Assembly (NCBI GenBank): GCA_002104905.1
Contig: MCFE01000036.1
Span: 1 to 64,000, forward strand
DNA from: Basidiobolus meristosporus CBS 931.73
Lineage: Eukaryota > Basidiobolomycota > Basidiobolomycetes > Basidiobolales > Basidiobolaceae
Direction: 5' to 3'
DNA length: 64,000 bases
The notes beneath the pieces were generated by a model, which made no database searches, had not been told where the DNA came from, and saw only the letters and a program-made list of their open reading frames with translations. The position numbers were made by a program, and so were the translations under genes. Positions 22,828 through 33,045 of the stretch are shown one piece after another. The first letter of the stretch is position 1; every line of letters begins with the position of its first letter.

Positions 22828-23130
22828 ATGGACACCTACTCACCACCAATGACTCCTTTCAAAATGCCATCTCGAAAACCTCGCGTATCACCTGGAATAC
22901 CCAGTATTTGGATTGATGACGAGGACGTTAGACCTTCAATGGAGTCTAACACCAAGGCTCGCTTTTCAGAGTCGAAGCCGATCAGACACCCTGACCATAT
23001 GAACACCGCACGTAGAAAATTACGTATGGCCATTAGTTTCGAGGACGTCTTGCAGAACGGATTTCTCGTAGATGGGAAATACCAGCCCACCGTACAGTTT
23101 TCATTAACTCCATCTGTTGCTAGACAATAA
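22828..23130 (+). CDS. Small protein with C-terminal FSLTPSVAR motif (divergent pair, member 2)
   Basis: 100 aa from the ATG at 22828 (the codon before it is GTG). The N-terminal part is Pro/Ser-rich and disordered (SPPMTPFKMPSRKPRVSP). The C-terminus reads ISFEDVLQNGFLVDGKYQPT...FSLTPSVARQ and aligns with member 1: F-[ED]-D-[VM]-L-x-NGF, a G-[KQ]-Y step, and FSLTP-x-VAR. There is no signal peptide or membrane helix. The stop is followed by a polyadenylation-like acaataaacc at about 23224. Function unknown; a duplicated gene pair in divergent orientation. Confidence 0.6.
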   Translation: MDTYSPPMTPFKMPSRKPRVSPGIPSIWIDDEDVRPSMESNTKARFSESKPIRHPDHMNTARRKLRMAISFEDVLQNGFLVDGKYQPTVQFSLTPSVARQ

Positions 23131-23367
23131 GAGTAGGATTGGATCTGAACGACCGCCATACCCATACCCATATGCATATATATATCATTATACCAGTTGA
23201 GCAACTGATCATCACTGTACAAAACAATAAACCACTTCTCTCTTAATACAAAGTGTTCCGGTTTTTTTTACGGCGGGGTAGTGATCAAGCCATACGTTCT
23301 ACGCATCCGTTATCAGGCACAGGCGTTAATGGGAATGTAAATTCGGGATGATGTATGCACTTGCACA

Positions 23368-23559
23368 TTGTTATCAACACTGTTAACTACTGCAAGTCGG
23401 GAATTGGCTGTTCATGTGGGACACACCGATTTGTTGAACCTAAGTAGTTGCGTCGATGATCCAGAGTTTGTCGACTTGGGCGTGTACGTATGGACGCCTA
23501 ATGCAGCCCAGCTTCGGTTACGATTTAGGATTGATGATCTTGATTCAGTCCATTATTGA
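23368..23559 (+). pseudogene. Possible C-terminal remnant related to the gene at 18542-19424
   Basis: A 50-residue stretch reads VHVGHTDLLNLSSCVDD then FVDLGVYVW then AQLRLRF. The protein at 18542-19424 has VRAGHVFSLPKCCDD, FVDMSIRV and TQISLSF in the same order. No convincing upstream exons are visible here. It may be a decayed or truncated paralog; the match is short. Confidence 0.3.
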
Positions 23560-23561
23560 AG

Positions 23562-24264
23562 TCAGGCAAAGCTGATCTTTCCAAGCCCGTTTTTGCCAAC
23601 CCATTGCCAAAGAATTGATTTCTCGATACTCGTGATACAGAGTAGGAAAGAAGAGGGAAGAAATCCCGACTGTAGCATCTTTTCGTTATCAAGGATGGTC
23701 CAGGTTTCTATTTGTGTCTGTGAAATGATTACATCGATCTGGCTATTATAACTCCTAATCCCTTTACCATCAACATAGGGATCTGTACCAACAGGCTTCA
23801 GAGCAGGTTTCCTGATATGAAAGGTTGGCCCCAAGTATGCTTTGGGTAACCATCACCGTAGTAGCGATCCGAAATTCTATTCCCACCGTCAACACAACCA
23901 CAAATGGTATCATATAACGGCTAGCAATTGAGTACAGCCGCCAGCAAGTGGCTTCCGTTTGAGTTACAAAAAATGCGGTGACATAAAGGGGAAGTAAAAC
24001 CGACATACATATGAGGGTTTCGGCTCTTGTTCTCAACAGCAACAAACAATATTGGCGACACTATGGACAGCCGTTGAGGTGGTCATAAAAGCTAACACGT
24101 ATCAATGCTTCGGTAAGGCCAATGTTGAATGTTATGGGGTGGTGTGGAACTGACTCGAAAAAGGATCCAAAATCAACAATCAATCTTGGTACCAGAAGAA
24201 CGATTTGGGAAACACAGGTTATTTCAATACTTTCTAACCATATCATACAAAGGAAGCTGTGCAT
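23562..24264 (-). other. Possible fragmentary membrane-protein gene (low confidence)
   Basis: Minus-strand frames here include two hydrophobic segments (SVLLPLYVTAFFV and IPFVVVLTVGI) separated by WRLYSIASRY. They do not join into one convincing gene, although short GT-AG introns could be drawn. It may be a decayed multi-pass receptor or an unresolved spliced gene. No family is recognised. Confidence 0.2.
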
Positions 24265-24992
24265 CGCAGAGATGGGGAAAAATCTACCTCCAACTATGAT
24301 GGACAGAATATTTCGTCATCATACAGTCCTCCTAGTCTAACTAGTTTAATATCAATCTTCAATGAAATCTCGGTTCAATCATGGTAGTAATGACCAGGAT
24401 ACGATGAGATTATCTGGATTTATCGGCATTGGGACATCAAATTCCAATTATATACATCGATCATAAAAATAGTTCATTAATACCCATATTAGCCTTGCGG
24501 CTATTATAGCTCCACATACGCTTTCACTACAGAAGGTGCTGGGACTAAAGTTATTTCCGGTTCCACCTTGGCCACCGCACTTGCCCATCACATATATCGT
24601 GTTGTGGCCAGTAAATCGAGATGATAAGCAATTTCACTAGGGTCATTTTACGTATAGAAGACCCATAGAAAATTAAGTAGATTCGACCATTGATAAAAGA
24701 CCTGCAATGGAATACTACCAAAGAGATTCCGCCTACACTTACTCACAAGTCCACATAAGGTAGCTTGTAAGTACGGTTCTACGGCATTAGAGAATAAAGC
24801 CCAATTTATTGGCCGAAGTTTACATAATCCGGTTACATTCACAATTCAGCCTATTTTGGTCATCAAACAAAAACGAAGAAATGAATGGATCGAAATTTCA
24901 TTGATGCCAACACACAAATCGAACTCATTTGCAATACGGTATTGGTGAGAATATCCCTCACCCCTTTTGAGCTTGACCGCCGTGGTAAAGAC
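24265..24992. other. Intergenic, no gene seen
   Basis: AT-rich sequence up to the 3' end of the first secreted-array gene. Nothing recognisable. Confidence 0.45.
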
Positions 24993-26180
24993 CTAGATGG
25001 TTATCTTTGCCTTGAGACAGGCGTTCAGATTCACGTTGGCAATCCCTATAAGCTTGGCATTGGCTATCAATGTGGAACATCCGGACTTGTTCGACAACGG
25101 TGGCGAATATGGGCCGGAATTCCTAGCACCAATGCAAATGTTGGCGCTGACCTTGATACCTATTAATTTGACTTTGGCAACGACGTCTTGACAAGTAGGG
25201 TTGGTACCACTACCACCGCCACTATCGTAGCTAGAGCCTCCGGTAGAACCACCACTGCCACTGTGGTAACCAGAACTTCCAGTAGAGCCACCACTGCCAT
25301 TGTCGCAGCCTGTGCTACCACTATTGCCGCGATCGTAGCCAGAGCCTCCAGTAGAGCCACCACTACCACTGTCGTAGTCTGTGCTGCCGTCACTGCCGCT
25401 GTCATAATTAGAACCTACAGTAGAGCCACCACTACCACTGTCGTAGCCTGCGCTACCACTACTACCGCTGTCATAACCAGAACCTCCAGTAGAGCCACCA
25501 CTACCACTGTCGTAGCCGTCACTGCCGCTGTCATAATTAGAACCTTCCGTAGAGCCACCACTACCATTGTCATAGCTAGAATTTCCACTAGAACCGCTGC
25601 TGCCATTATCATAACTGGTACTGTTGCCACTAACACTAACACTGCCATAGCCAGTGCTTCCAATAGAGCCACCACTGCCGCTGTCGTAGCCAGAACCTCC
25701 AGTAGAGCCACTGCTACCGCTGTCATAGCCAGAGCCACCGATAGAGCCACCACTGCCGCTGTCGTAACTAGAGCCTCCGCTAGAGCTACTGCTACCAATA
25801 TTATAGCTTGTACCGCTGTCATATCCGCCACTATTATCAAAGCTAGTATTGCTGCTGCTTCCACCTCCTGTAGAGGTACTATTATATTGACTTCCAGTTC
25901 CAGCTGTAGTGCATATTTCGGGATTTACTTCGATACATATTGCTTTTGCTGCTCGCACCAGATCATTGCAGCTTAATTTGTTAACATCCTTGTACTTGGA
26001 TGGTACCGATTTGGAATTCCCAGTGCATACGTTTGATTGGAGACCAGCACCCAATGTGTTCAATTTGGCTACCAGGCAATCACAATAATCGGTAGATCCA
26101 CTTCCACCTGAGCCATACATAGGAGCGGCAGCCACCTGGGAGATGATAGTAAGACAGAGAAGCGAGAATGAGAGCTTCAT
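24993..26180 (-). CDS. Secreted C-x9-LG-x7-C module protein 1 (Gly/Ser/Tyr/Asp spacer)
   Basis: 395 aa from MKLSFSLLCLTIISQVAAA, a clear signal peptide; a longer in-frame start at 26297 would bury it. The mature protein has two N-terminal modules (CDCLVAKLNTLGAGLQSNVC and a second from SCNDLV to EIC), a spacer of about 200 residues built from GSGYDSGSGGSTG-like repeats, and two C-terminal modules (CQDVVAKVKLIGIKVSANIC, then CSTLIANAKLIGI...ACLKAK). The second module has ICIEV in place of the usual LGI-x-V. A TATAAAA element lies on the minus strand about 70 bp before the ATG (26247-26253). The role is inferred to be extracellular, in the wall or at the surface. Confidence 0.85.
   Translation of the reverse strand: MKLSFSLLCLTIISQVAAAPMYGSGGSGSTDYCDCLVAKLNTLGAGLQSNVCTGNSKSVPSKYKDVNKLSCNDLVRAAKAICIEVNPEICTTAGTGSQYNSTSTGGGSSSNTSFDNSGGYDSGTSYNIGSSSSSGGSSYDSGSGGSIGGSGYDSGSSGSTGGSGYDSGSGGSIGSTGYGSVSVSGNSTSYDNGSSGSSGNSSYDNGSGGSTEGSNYDSGSDGYDSGSGGSTGGSGYDSGSSGSAGYDSGSGGSTVGSNYDSGSDGSTDYDSGSGGSTGGSGYDRGNSGSTGCDNGSGGSTGSSGYHSGSGGSTGGSSYDSGGGSGTNPTCQDVVAKVKLIGIKVSANICIGARNSGPYSPPLSNKSGCSTLIANAKLIGIANVNLNACLKAKITI
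25200..25800 (-). repeat. Coding minisatellite of gene 1 spacer (GSGYDSGSGGSTG-type units)
   Basis: Units of about 39-48 bp encode variants of G-Y-D-S-G-S-G-G-S-T-G-G-S. Units differ by synonymous and small non-synonymous changes, so the array is maintained by recombination but not homogenised. Confidence 0.8.
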
Positions 26181-27312
26181 ATTTTGGATGAACATCAATG
26201 CAAGTAAGTGAGAGAGGATGTGGATAACAGTCAGTGTTGTGTTGTCTTTTATATCCATTTCAACTGAAATGCGGTCTAGCAGCAATGTATTCCCCATAGA
26301 AGCGGGAAATTAAACGGTGTACTTGGGGTGCAGTTAGTGATGATTTACTCTACGGCGAGAATCTTTAGCCTAAGCTAAGTCAGAACTGAATAACGGGACC
26401 ACGGGCCGGATCAAGTGCCGTTGAGTCCATGTTTATATTCGGCCACTGGACTAGCCAATAGGAAACTAGTTATAAGGGGTTGTGTGAAAGGAATAGGTCT
26501 AAAATATAATTAGAATGTCGCTCGTGAAATATTGTTTGGGAGTAGCATGTTCATTCAGTTGAATACAAATCGTATTTTATCTCGAAAAGTGTCAAATGAA
26601 CTTCCTGGTGAATCGCTAAGAATATGATTTTAGTTGGCTTGGTATTTTACGCTAACCAAATGCATGCTATAAATCATTATTTGTATGGGCTCATTTATCA
26701 CAATTGACCTGGGTTCAGGATAGTGGAGCATTCACATTTATTTGCCGATCCAATTTCCAGGAGTACCTAATCTTTGATACCCCATTGCGGCTTTAATTAT
26801 AGCTCGCATTAGACCACTAGCTGATTTTCAAAGATCTATTTGTATTTATTCCTAGCAGATTGGCTTGCTGGGATTCAAATCTAACTAAACACATGACAGG
26901 AGGAGGGTAGATGGTACATAGCAGTTTTAACCATCCCAGATACTTCTTGTATTGCTGGTGCTGCACTCAAGTATGAAACGGAGTAATACAAACCATCCGG
27001 TAAGTGCATCTTGCCTCAGTCCTATGACTTGTATGTCACAAAATGCACCTAGAGGAAAGCCTGATTAGCATTCTTGAACTTGACCATCGTAGGGTGGACT
27101 CATATTAATTACCGGGCAAAGAATAGTTTATTTGCCAAAGTATATATAATCCAGTTACATGATGCTTTGGTCACCACGGGTCTCCAAAAAATATAGAAAA
27201 GAATAGACCGGATGGCTAGTGTCGATCCATGTATCGACCTATTAGAATATGGCGGTAATGGGATTGTTCTTCACTTACATCAAGCATTGTCTCCGCTATG
27301 CAATACGAAGGT
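26181..27312. other. Spacer between array genes 1 and 2
   Basis: About 1.1 kb of AT-rich DNA holding the gene 1 promoter and the gene 2 3' flank. No other gene seen. Confidence 0.5.
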
Positions 27313-28245
27313 TTAAATGGTGATATTTGCCTTGAGGCAGACCGTCAAACTAACATTGGTGATCCCTATTAGCTTGGCATTGGCAATCAAAGTGGGACAT
27401 CCAGGCTTGTTCGACAACACTGCTGCATGTGGGTCAGAATTTTTAGCTTTTGTACAAAGACCAGCGTTGACCTTTACGCCTAGTGATTTGATTTTAGCAA
27501 GAACATCCTGACAGGTAGGGTTGCCGTTACTACTGTTTTGACCGTCGTTGCTTCCATTATAGCTGCCATTTCCCGAAGAACCTCCAGATGTGCCATCTGT
27601 TGTATTGCCATTGTAGGGGTTAACTGTGGGCGAAGGTCTAGCATATGAGTCGTCGAGAGGTGTAGGGCTGATGTAAGAATCCGCTGGTGGTGTAGGACTA
27701 GTGTATGAGTCTACTGGGGGTGTGGGGTTGTCGTGCAAATCTGCCTGAGATGTGGGACTATTGTGGGAGTCAACTGGGGTTGTAAGGCTATGATGTGAAT
27801 CAGCTGATGGTGTAGGATTGACGTATGAGTCATCCGGAGTTGTAGGGCTTGGGTATGAGTCTAAAGAAGGTGTAGGGCTGGCATAGGAGTCAACTGGGGT
27901 TGTAGGGCTAGCGTAAGAGTCTTCGGGAGATGTGGAACCTGGGTGCGTATCTTCGTGACCTCCACCATTGTGAGTGCATAATCCAGCCTTTACTTTGATG
28001 TCCAATGCCGTTGCAGCTAACACTAAGTCATTGCAACTAAGTTTGGTAACATCCTTGTACTTGGGTGGTGCCGGTTTGGAATTCTTGGCGCACACCTTTA
28101 TGTTCAGACCTGCCCCCAATGCGTTCAGTTGGGTTACCAACCCATCACAATAGCTGGTCGTTCCACTTCTGCCTGGCTCATAGATAGGAGCAGCAACTAC
28201 CTGAGAGATGACGGCAAGAGAAAGCAGCGATGTTGAAAGCTTCAT
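27313..28245 (-). CDS. Secreted C-x9-LG-x7-C module protein 2 (TPxDSYxSPT spacer)
   Basis: 310 aa with signal peptide MKLSTSLLSLAVISQVVAA. The N-terminal pair is CDGLVTQLNALGAGLNIKVC and a second module ending KVKAGLC (LDI replaces LGI). The spacer has about a dozen units of the form P-x-D-S-Y-x-S-P-T, then a Gly/Ser/Asn run. The C-terminal pair is CQDVLAKIKSLGVKVNAGLC and CPTLIANAKLIGI...VCLKAN. A TATA-like ttaaatatt lies about 70 bp before the ATG. Its upstream region resembles that of gene 4 (31211-31560), a sign that promoters and coding parts have been shuffled in this array. Confidence 0.87.
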   Translation of the reverse strand: MKLSTSLLSLAVISQVVAAPIYEPGRSGTTSYCDGLVTQLNALGAGLNIKVCAKNSKPAPPKYKDVTKLSCNDLVLAATALDIKVKAGLCTHNGGGHEDTHPGSTSPEDSYASPTTPVDSYASPTPSLDSYPSPTTPDDSYVNPTPSADSHHSLTTPVDSHNSPTSQADLHDNPTPPVDSYTSPTPPADSYISPTPLDDSYARPSPTVNPYNGNTTDGTSGGSSGNGSYNGSNDGQNSSNGNPTCQDVLAKIKSLGVKVNAGLCTKAKNSDPHAAVLSNKPGCPTLIANAKLIGITNVSLTVCLKANITI

Positions 28246-28540
28246 ATTGAAGATGGGCAGATCAGTAAGTGAATAACTTGATTTAATGTGATAAGATTTG
28301 TTGATAACTAATAGACTTAAATATTGCTAGGCCACCCAAAGCTTGTCTTGGTCTAATATTTCACCCATTCCAAGGCTATATTAGAAGGGAGGATGGGGTG
28401 GTTGGAATCACTCCTATATAATTAAGCTGATTGGATATACTAAGACAAGTGACTCGTTAATCACCCATGAATCTTTGTTTACAGTGAGCGTAGGGAGATC
28501 CCAGGGCTATAAATGATAATTGTACCTGGATTAGAACGTA
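28246..28540 (-). promoter_or_regulatory. Gene 2 upstream region, similar to that of gene 4
   Basis: Shared blocks with 31211-31500 include gataagattt, the TATA-like element, tctaatatttcaccca, ttagaagggaggatggg and tctttgtttacagtga in the same order. Confidence 0.65.
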
Positions 28541-28569
28541 ACACGAACCTGCCAATTCAGTAAGGATTA

Positions 28570-29058
28570 GAGTTGCACTTTTTCGCCTGAATCATACTGA
28601 ATTCAACAGCCCTTAGATAGAAATGCTAAAATGGAGACCAATAGACTCGATGTATAATAGGCGTTTATTTTGAGTAACGAGCCTCCTTTGCAAACATACT
28701 ATCTTTTTTGTGAACTCTCCCGGTAGCTTACAATTCAGTAGCTCGAGGAAATTACCGGGCAGATTAGCATTCATTTCAGTTGACGAAAATAATTATATAT
28801 TTGCGAAGGCATTGTTGATAAAGTAGACTGCTTAGAGAGCAGCAATGGTACAAATAGTATGATTATTCAATAAGCGTGGTACGGTGTTTATTAGCATAGC
28901 AAAATAAAATATGAGCGATCTCGCTGAGTTCTTATAGGAATGTCGCCAGGACATTGCACTCTTGAAAAGCATGCTGTTGGGGTTGAAGTACGCATAATCG
29001 TGTATCATGACAAATCCAATAGGATAAACTAGCAAGCGATGGATGCGCAGGCCACTCC
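28570..29058. repeat. 3' flank duplicated at 34045-34520
   Basis: Starting at ttttcgcctgaatcatactg the sequence closely matches 34045-34520, including cgaaggcattgttgataaag and ggtacaaatagtatgattat. A shorter version of the right part also lies beyond gene 5 (about 31760-32010). It is non-coding. Confidence 0.85.
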
Positions 29059-29754
29059 TTATACATTGACCTTTGCCTTGAGACAGGCAGCCAAGTCCAC
29101 ATTGACAATTCCCAGAAGCTTGGCATTGGCCACCAAAGTTGGGCATCCACTTTTGCCTGATAACACTGGAGCATGGGAGCCATGTTTATTGGCACTCGTA
29201 CATACACCGGCATCAACCTTGATACCAAGCAGCTTGACTTTGGCAAGAATGTCTTGACAAGTAGGGCTTGACCCAGTTCCACCTTAGCCACCATTGCTGT
29301 CGTATGGCTCGGCTGGAGGGGAAGGGCCGGAGTAAGGATCTCTCGGAGGCGGAGGATTGGCGTATGGATCCTGTGGCGGTGTAGGGTCGGCATACGGATC
29401 ATTTGGTGGTGCAGGGTTGCCGTATGGATCTTCTGGCGGTGTAGGATTTGTATGGGAGCTTCCTTGGCCTCTATCATCAGCTGTACACAGTCCAGCCTTT
29501 ACTTTGATGCCCAATGCTTGCGCAGCTACTACCAGATCATTGCAGCTCAACTTGGCAATGTCTTTGTACTTGGGTGGTGCTGGCTCGGACTTCCCAGTGC
29601 ACACCTTTGCATTGAGTCCAGCACCCAGTGCATTCAGTTGGACTACCAGCCCATCGCAATAGCTAGCGGATCCGCTTCCGCCTGACCCATAGATAGGAGC
29701 CGCAGCCACCTGAGAGACGATGGCAAGAGAAAGCAGCGATGTTGAAAGCTTCAT
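29059..29754 (-). pseudogene. Secreted C-x9-LG-x7-C module protein 3 with a nonsense codon before the C-terminal modules
   Basis: From MKLSTSLLSLAIVSQVAAA the frame encodes the N-terminal module pair (CDGLVVQLNALGAGLNAKVC and CNDLVVAAQALGIKVKAGLC) and a PPxDPYxNPTP spacer. At 29284-29286 it meets TAA where paralogs have CAA (GGQGGTG). Beyond the stop the frame stays open through both C-terminal modules to a second stop at 29059. The product would be 156 aa with only the first module pair; full length would be 231. The lesion is a single C-to-T change and looks recent. It may be a pseudogene or a truncated but secreted variant. Confidence 0.85.
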
Positions 29755-30484
29755 ATTGAGGATGTGTAGGTCAGCAAGTGAATAGCCTGAATAAGGATGA
29801 TAAGATTTGTTGGTAACTAATGGGCTTAAATAGCTAGACTACCCAAAGCTTGTCTCGGTCTAATATTTCACCCATAACACGGCTAAATTAGAAGGGAGGA
29901 AGAGATGGATAAATCATTTGGTTTAGTTAAGCTAGTCAGATCTGTAGTAGTAGATGGCTTATCAAATGTGAATGAATCTTTGTTTTTAGCGAATACAAGG
30001 ACAGTAATCATAACAAGTCCCTGGATTTAATCGATAGCATACCAATTCAGGGCCCTGGAAGCTTATTTATTGAGTTGTTTAGTATTGGATTCAAGTCTGC
30101 GCTTCTAACAAATAGGAATGTAGTAGCATATATAATGGAATGATTCACACACAGTTGGCCTGCCCATAGGTAGAGTTGCACCATGTTGATGATAGGGTAT
30201 TTCCAAAATCTCACTATTTTCATCAATTAACACGTTAATTGTGACCTAAGCATAGTTCGTATATTGGACTTAGCACACGTGGTCTATTTATAAGCATGGA
30301 AGAATGTTTATTGATCAGGTGTGACAAGTAGAAGGCTCTTGCGTTGTCAAATTAAGGATATCACCAGGACATCTGTATACAAAGAAAATGTGCATTTGGA
30401 ATTGGCGTACATATTGTCATACAGCAAGAAATTTCGCTTAGAATGAAGAAGTATATGTCATGGCTTAACACAAGGGCGTCATTT
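29755..30484. repeat. Spacer between genes 3 and 4, duplicated at 35243-35968
   Basis: Non-coding DNA with the gene 3 promoter (TATA-like gcttaaatagc at 29824) and the gene 4 3' flank. It is closely similar throughout to 35243-35968 between genes 6 and 7. Confidence 0.85.
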
Positions 30485-31210
30485 CTATACATTTACCTTT
30501 GCTTTGAGGCAGGCAGCCAAGCTCACATTGACAATTCCCAGCAGCTTGGCATTGGCCACCAAAGTTGGGCATCCACTTTTGCCTGATAACACTGGAGCAT
30601 GGGAGCCATGTTTATTGGCACTCGTACATACACCGGCATCAACCTTGATACCAAGCAGCTTGACTTTGGCAAGAATGTCTTGACAAGTAGGACTTGACCC
30701 AGTTCCACCTTGGCCGCCATTGCTGTCGTATGGGTCGACAGGAGTCTCGGGGCTAGTGTATGGTTCAACTGGAGGGGAAGGGTTGGAGTAAGGATCTCTC
30801 GGAGGCGGAGGATTGACGTATGGATCCTTTGGCGGTGTGGGGTCGGCATACGGATCATTTGGTGGTGCAGGGTTGCCGTATGGATCCTTTGGCGGTGTAG
30901 GATTTGTATGGGAGCTTCCTTGGCCTCTATCATCAGCTGTACACAGTCCAGCCTTTACTTTGATGCCCAATGCTTGCGCAGCTACTACCAGATCATTGCA
31001 GCTCAACTTGGCAATGTCTTTGTACTTGGGTGGTGCTGGCTCGGACTTCCCAGTGCACACCTTTGCATCGAGTCCAGCACCCAGTGCATTCAGTTGGACT
31101 ACCAGCCCATCGCAATAGCTAGCGGATCCACTTCCGCCTGACCCATAGGTAGGAGCCGCAGCCACCTGAGAGGCGATGGAAAGAAAAAGCAGTGATGTTG
31201 AAAGCTTCAT
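30485..31210 (-). CDS. Secreted C-x9-LG-x7-C module protein 4 (PPxDPYxNPTP spacer)
   Basis: 241 aa from MKLSTSLLFLSIASQVAAA; the ATG at 31210 begins the signal peptide, and an upstream in-frame ATG at 31303 precedes the TATA element and is not preferred. All four modules are intact: CDGLVVQLNALGAGLDAKVC, CNDLVVAAQALGIKVKAGLC, CQDILAKVKLLGIKVDAGVC and CPTLVANAKLLGI...ACLKAK. The spacer has seven Pro-Pro/Asp-Pro-Tyr units of about 9 residues. The TATA-like cttatatagc is at 31281 on the plus strand. The C-terminal part and 3' flank are nearly identical to those of gene 7. Confidence 0.88.
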   Translation of the reverse strand: MKLSTSLLFLSIASQVAAAPTYGSGGSGSASYCDGLVVQLNALGAGLDAKVCTGKSEPAPPKYKDIAKLSCNDLVVAAQALGIKVKAGLCTADDRGQGSSHTNPTPPKDPYGNPAPPNDPYADPTPPKDPYVNPPPPRDPYSNPSPPVEPYTSPETPVDPYDSNGGQGGTGSSPTCQDILAKVKLLGIKVDAGVCTSANKHGSHAPVLSGKSGCPTLVANAKLLGIVNVSLAACLKAKVNV

Positions 31211-32019
31211 ATTGAGGATGTGCAGGCCAGTAAGTGAATAGCTTGAATAAGGATGATAAGATTTGCTGGCAACTAATGAACTTATATAGCTAGACCTCCC
31301 CACACTTGTCTCAGTCTAATATTTCACCCATACCACGACTATATTAGAAGGGAGGATGGGATGGCCAGAATCATTTGGTATAATTGAGATCGGATATACT
31401 AAGGCAAGTGACTCGGTAATTATCTGTGGATCTTTGTTTACAGTGAACCTAAGGGGATCCCAGGGCTATTAACGATAATTTCCCCCAGATTAGAACGTTA
31501 TACGCATCAACCAGCGCTATATGTTCAACAAGTATTGCAGATACGCTTTTTCGCCACAAATCATGCGTGGCTTAGCAGCTCCGAGTTAGAATAGCTAAAA
31601 TGTAAGCCTAAAGGCTGAACATAGACTTTGCGTTTATTTAGCAAGCAAAGTATTTTTTTCGTGAACTTTTCCATTAGACCACCATATGGTGACTGCAGAG
31701 AATGACCAACAAAAATGGTACTCATTTTAGCCCATGGTGATGGTCAATTATTTACGAATACACTGCCGATAAGGTAGACTGTTCAGAAAACCGCAATGAT
31801 GTAAATGGTGTGATTATTCAAAAAGCGTGGTGCAGTATTTATTGGCTAAGTGGAATAAATATCCGAATGTTCCCGCTGTACTCTTACAGGAATGTCACCA
31901 GGACATTGCACTCTTGAAAAGCATGCTGTTGGGGTTGAAGTACACATAATCGTGTATTATGACAAATCGAAATAATAAACTAACAAGCGATGGATGCGCA
32001 GGCCACAACCGGCCCCTCC
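31211..32019. other. Spacer between genes 4 and 5
   Basis: Holds the gene 4 promoter (31211-31560, like that of gene 2) and the gene 5 3' flank (31760-32019, like those of genes 3 and 6). No other gene seen. Confidence 0.6.
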
Positions 32020-32715
32020 CTATACATTGACCTTTGCCTTGAGACAGGCAGCCAAGTCCACATTGACAATTCCCAGAAGCTTGGCATTGGCCACCAAAGT
32101 TGGGCATCCACTTTTGCCTGATAACACTGGAGCATGGGAGCCATGTTTATTGGCACTCGCACATACACCGGCATCAACCTTGATACCAAGCAGCTTGACT
32201 TTGGCAAGAACGTCTTGACAAGTAGGACTTGACCCAGTTCCACCTTGGCCGCCATTGCTGTCGTATGGGCCGACAGGAGTCTTGGGGCTAGTGTATGGCT
32301 CGACTGGAGGGGAAGAGCCGGAGTAAGGATCTTTCGGAGGCGGAGGATTGGCGTATGGATCCTGTGGCGGTGTAGGGTCGGCATACGGATCATTTGGTGG
32401 TGTGGGATCTGTATAGGAGCTTCCTTGACCTCTATCATCAGTTGTACACAGTCCAGCCTTTACTTTGATGCCCAATGCCTGCACAGCTACTACCATTTCG
32501 TTACAGCTCAACTTGGCAACGTCTCTGTACTTGGGTGGTGCCGGCTCAGACTTTCCAGTGCACACCTTTGCATTGAGTCCAGCACCCAATGCATTCAGTT
32601 GGACTACCAGCCCATCGCAATAGCTAGCGGATCCACTTCCGCCTGAAGCGTAGATAGGAGCCGCAGTCGCCTGAGAAATGATCGCGAGTGAGAGTGCTGA
32701 GAATGAAAGCTTCAT
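32020..32715 (-). CDS. Secreted C-x9-LG-x7-C module protein 5 (PPxDPYxNPTP spacer)
   Basis: 231 aa with signal peptide MKLSFSALSLAIISQATAA. Modules: CDGLVVQLNALGAGLNAKVC, CNEMVVAVQALGIKVKAGLC, CQDVLAKVKLLGIKVDAGVC and CPTLVANAKLLGI...ACLKAK. The spacer is shorter than in gene 4, with about five Asp-Pro-Tyr units. The TATA-like cttatatagc is at 32786. The 330 bp before the ATG is almost identical to that of gene 7. Confidence 0.88.
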   Translation of the reverse strand: MKLSFSALSLAIISQATAAPIYASGGSGSASYCDGLVVQLNALGAGLNAKVCTGKSEPAPPKYRDVAKLSCNEMVVAVQALGIKVKAGLCTTDDRGQGSSYTDPTPPNDPYADPTPPQDPYANPPPPKDPYSGSSPPVEPYTSPKTPVGPYDSNGGQGGTGSSPTCQDVLAKVKLLGIKVDAGVCASANKHGSHAPVLSGKSGCPTLVANAKLLGIVNVDLAACLKAKVNV

Positions 32716-33045
32716 ATTGTGAATGGGCAGGCCAGCAAGTGAGCAACTTGATTAAGGATGAGAGTAGTTGCTGGTGACCAATGAGCTTATATAGCTGCGC
32801 AACTCGATGTCTGTCTCGCTCTAATTTTTAGCTCATGCTGAGGTGAACCCGCATGGCAAATGTCGAGCACGGATGACAGTTTCAAATGACCGGATACATT
32901 ATGTTAGATTGCTCAGTGATCCCCTAGCAATTAAACAGCTATCCCCCATGCATCATTGTTTGTATTGTACCCAAGAAGTAATGATTAGGACTTGATTAAT
33001 CTAGATCTGATCTGCACGGATTCATTGCCATTTCACTAACCCAAA
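32716..33045 (-). repeat. Gene 5 upstream region, near-identical to 36665-36995
   Basis: Matches the gene 7 upstream region with few substitutions up to about ttcactaac, after which the two sequences diverge abruptly. It includes TATA-like cttatatagc and tgctgaggtgaacccgcatgg. Confidence 0.85.

Noticed and set aside
25188-25976. Long plus-strand open frame (262 codons) antisense to gene 1
   Set aside because: It is the complement of the Gly/Ser repeat and gives a Thr/Ala/Val-only sequence. Repetitive DNA keeps all frames open; there is no independent evidence.
28832-29477. Minus-strand frames in register two with genes 3-7
   Set aside because: They recur at the same offset in every paralog, as expected for shadows of conserved coding DNA.
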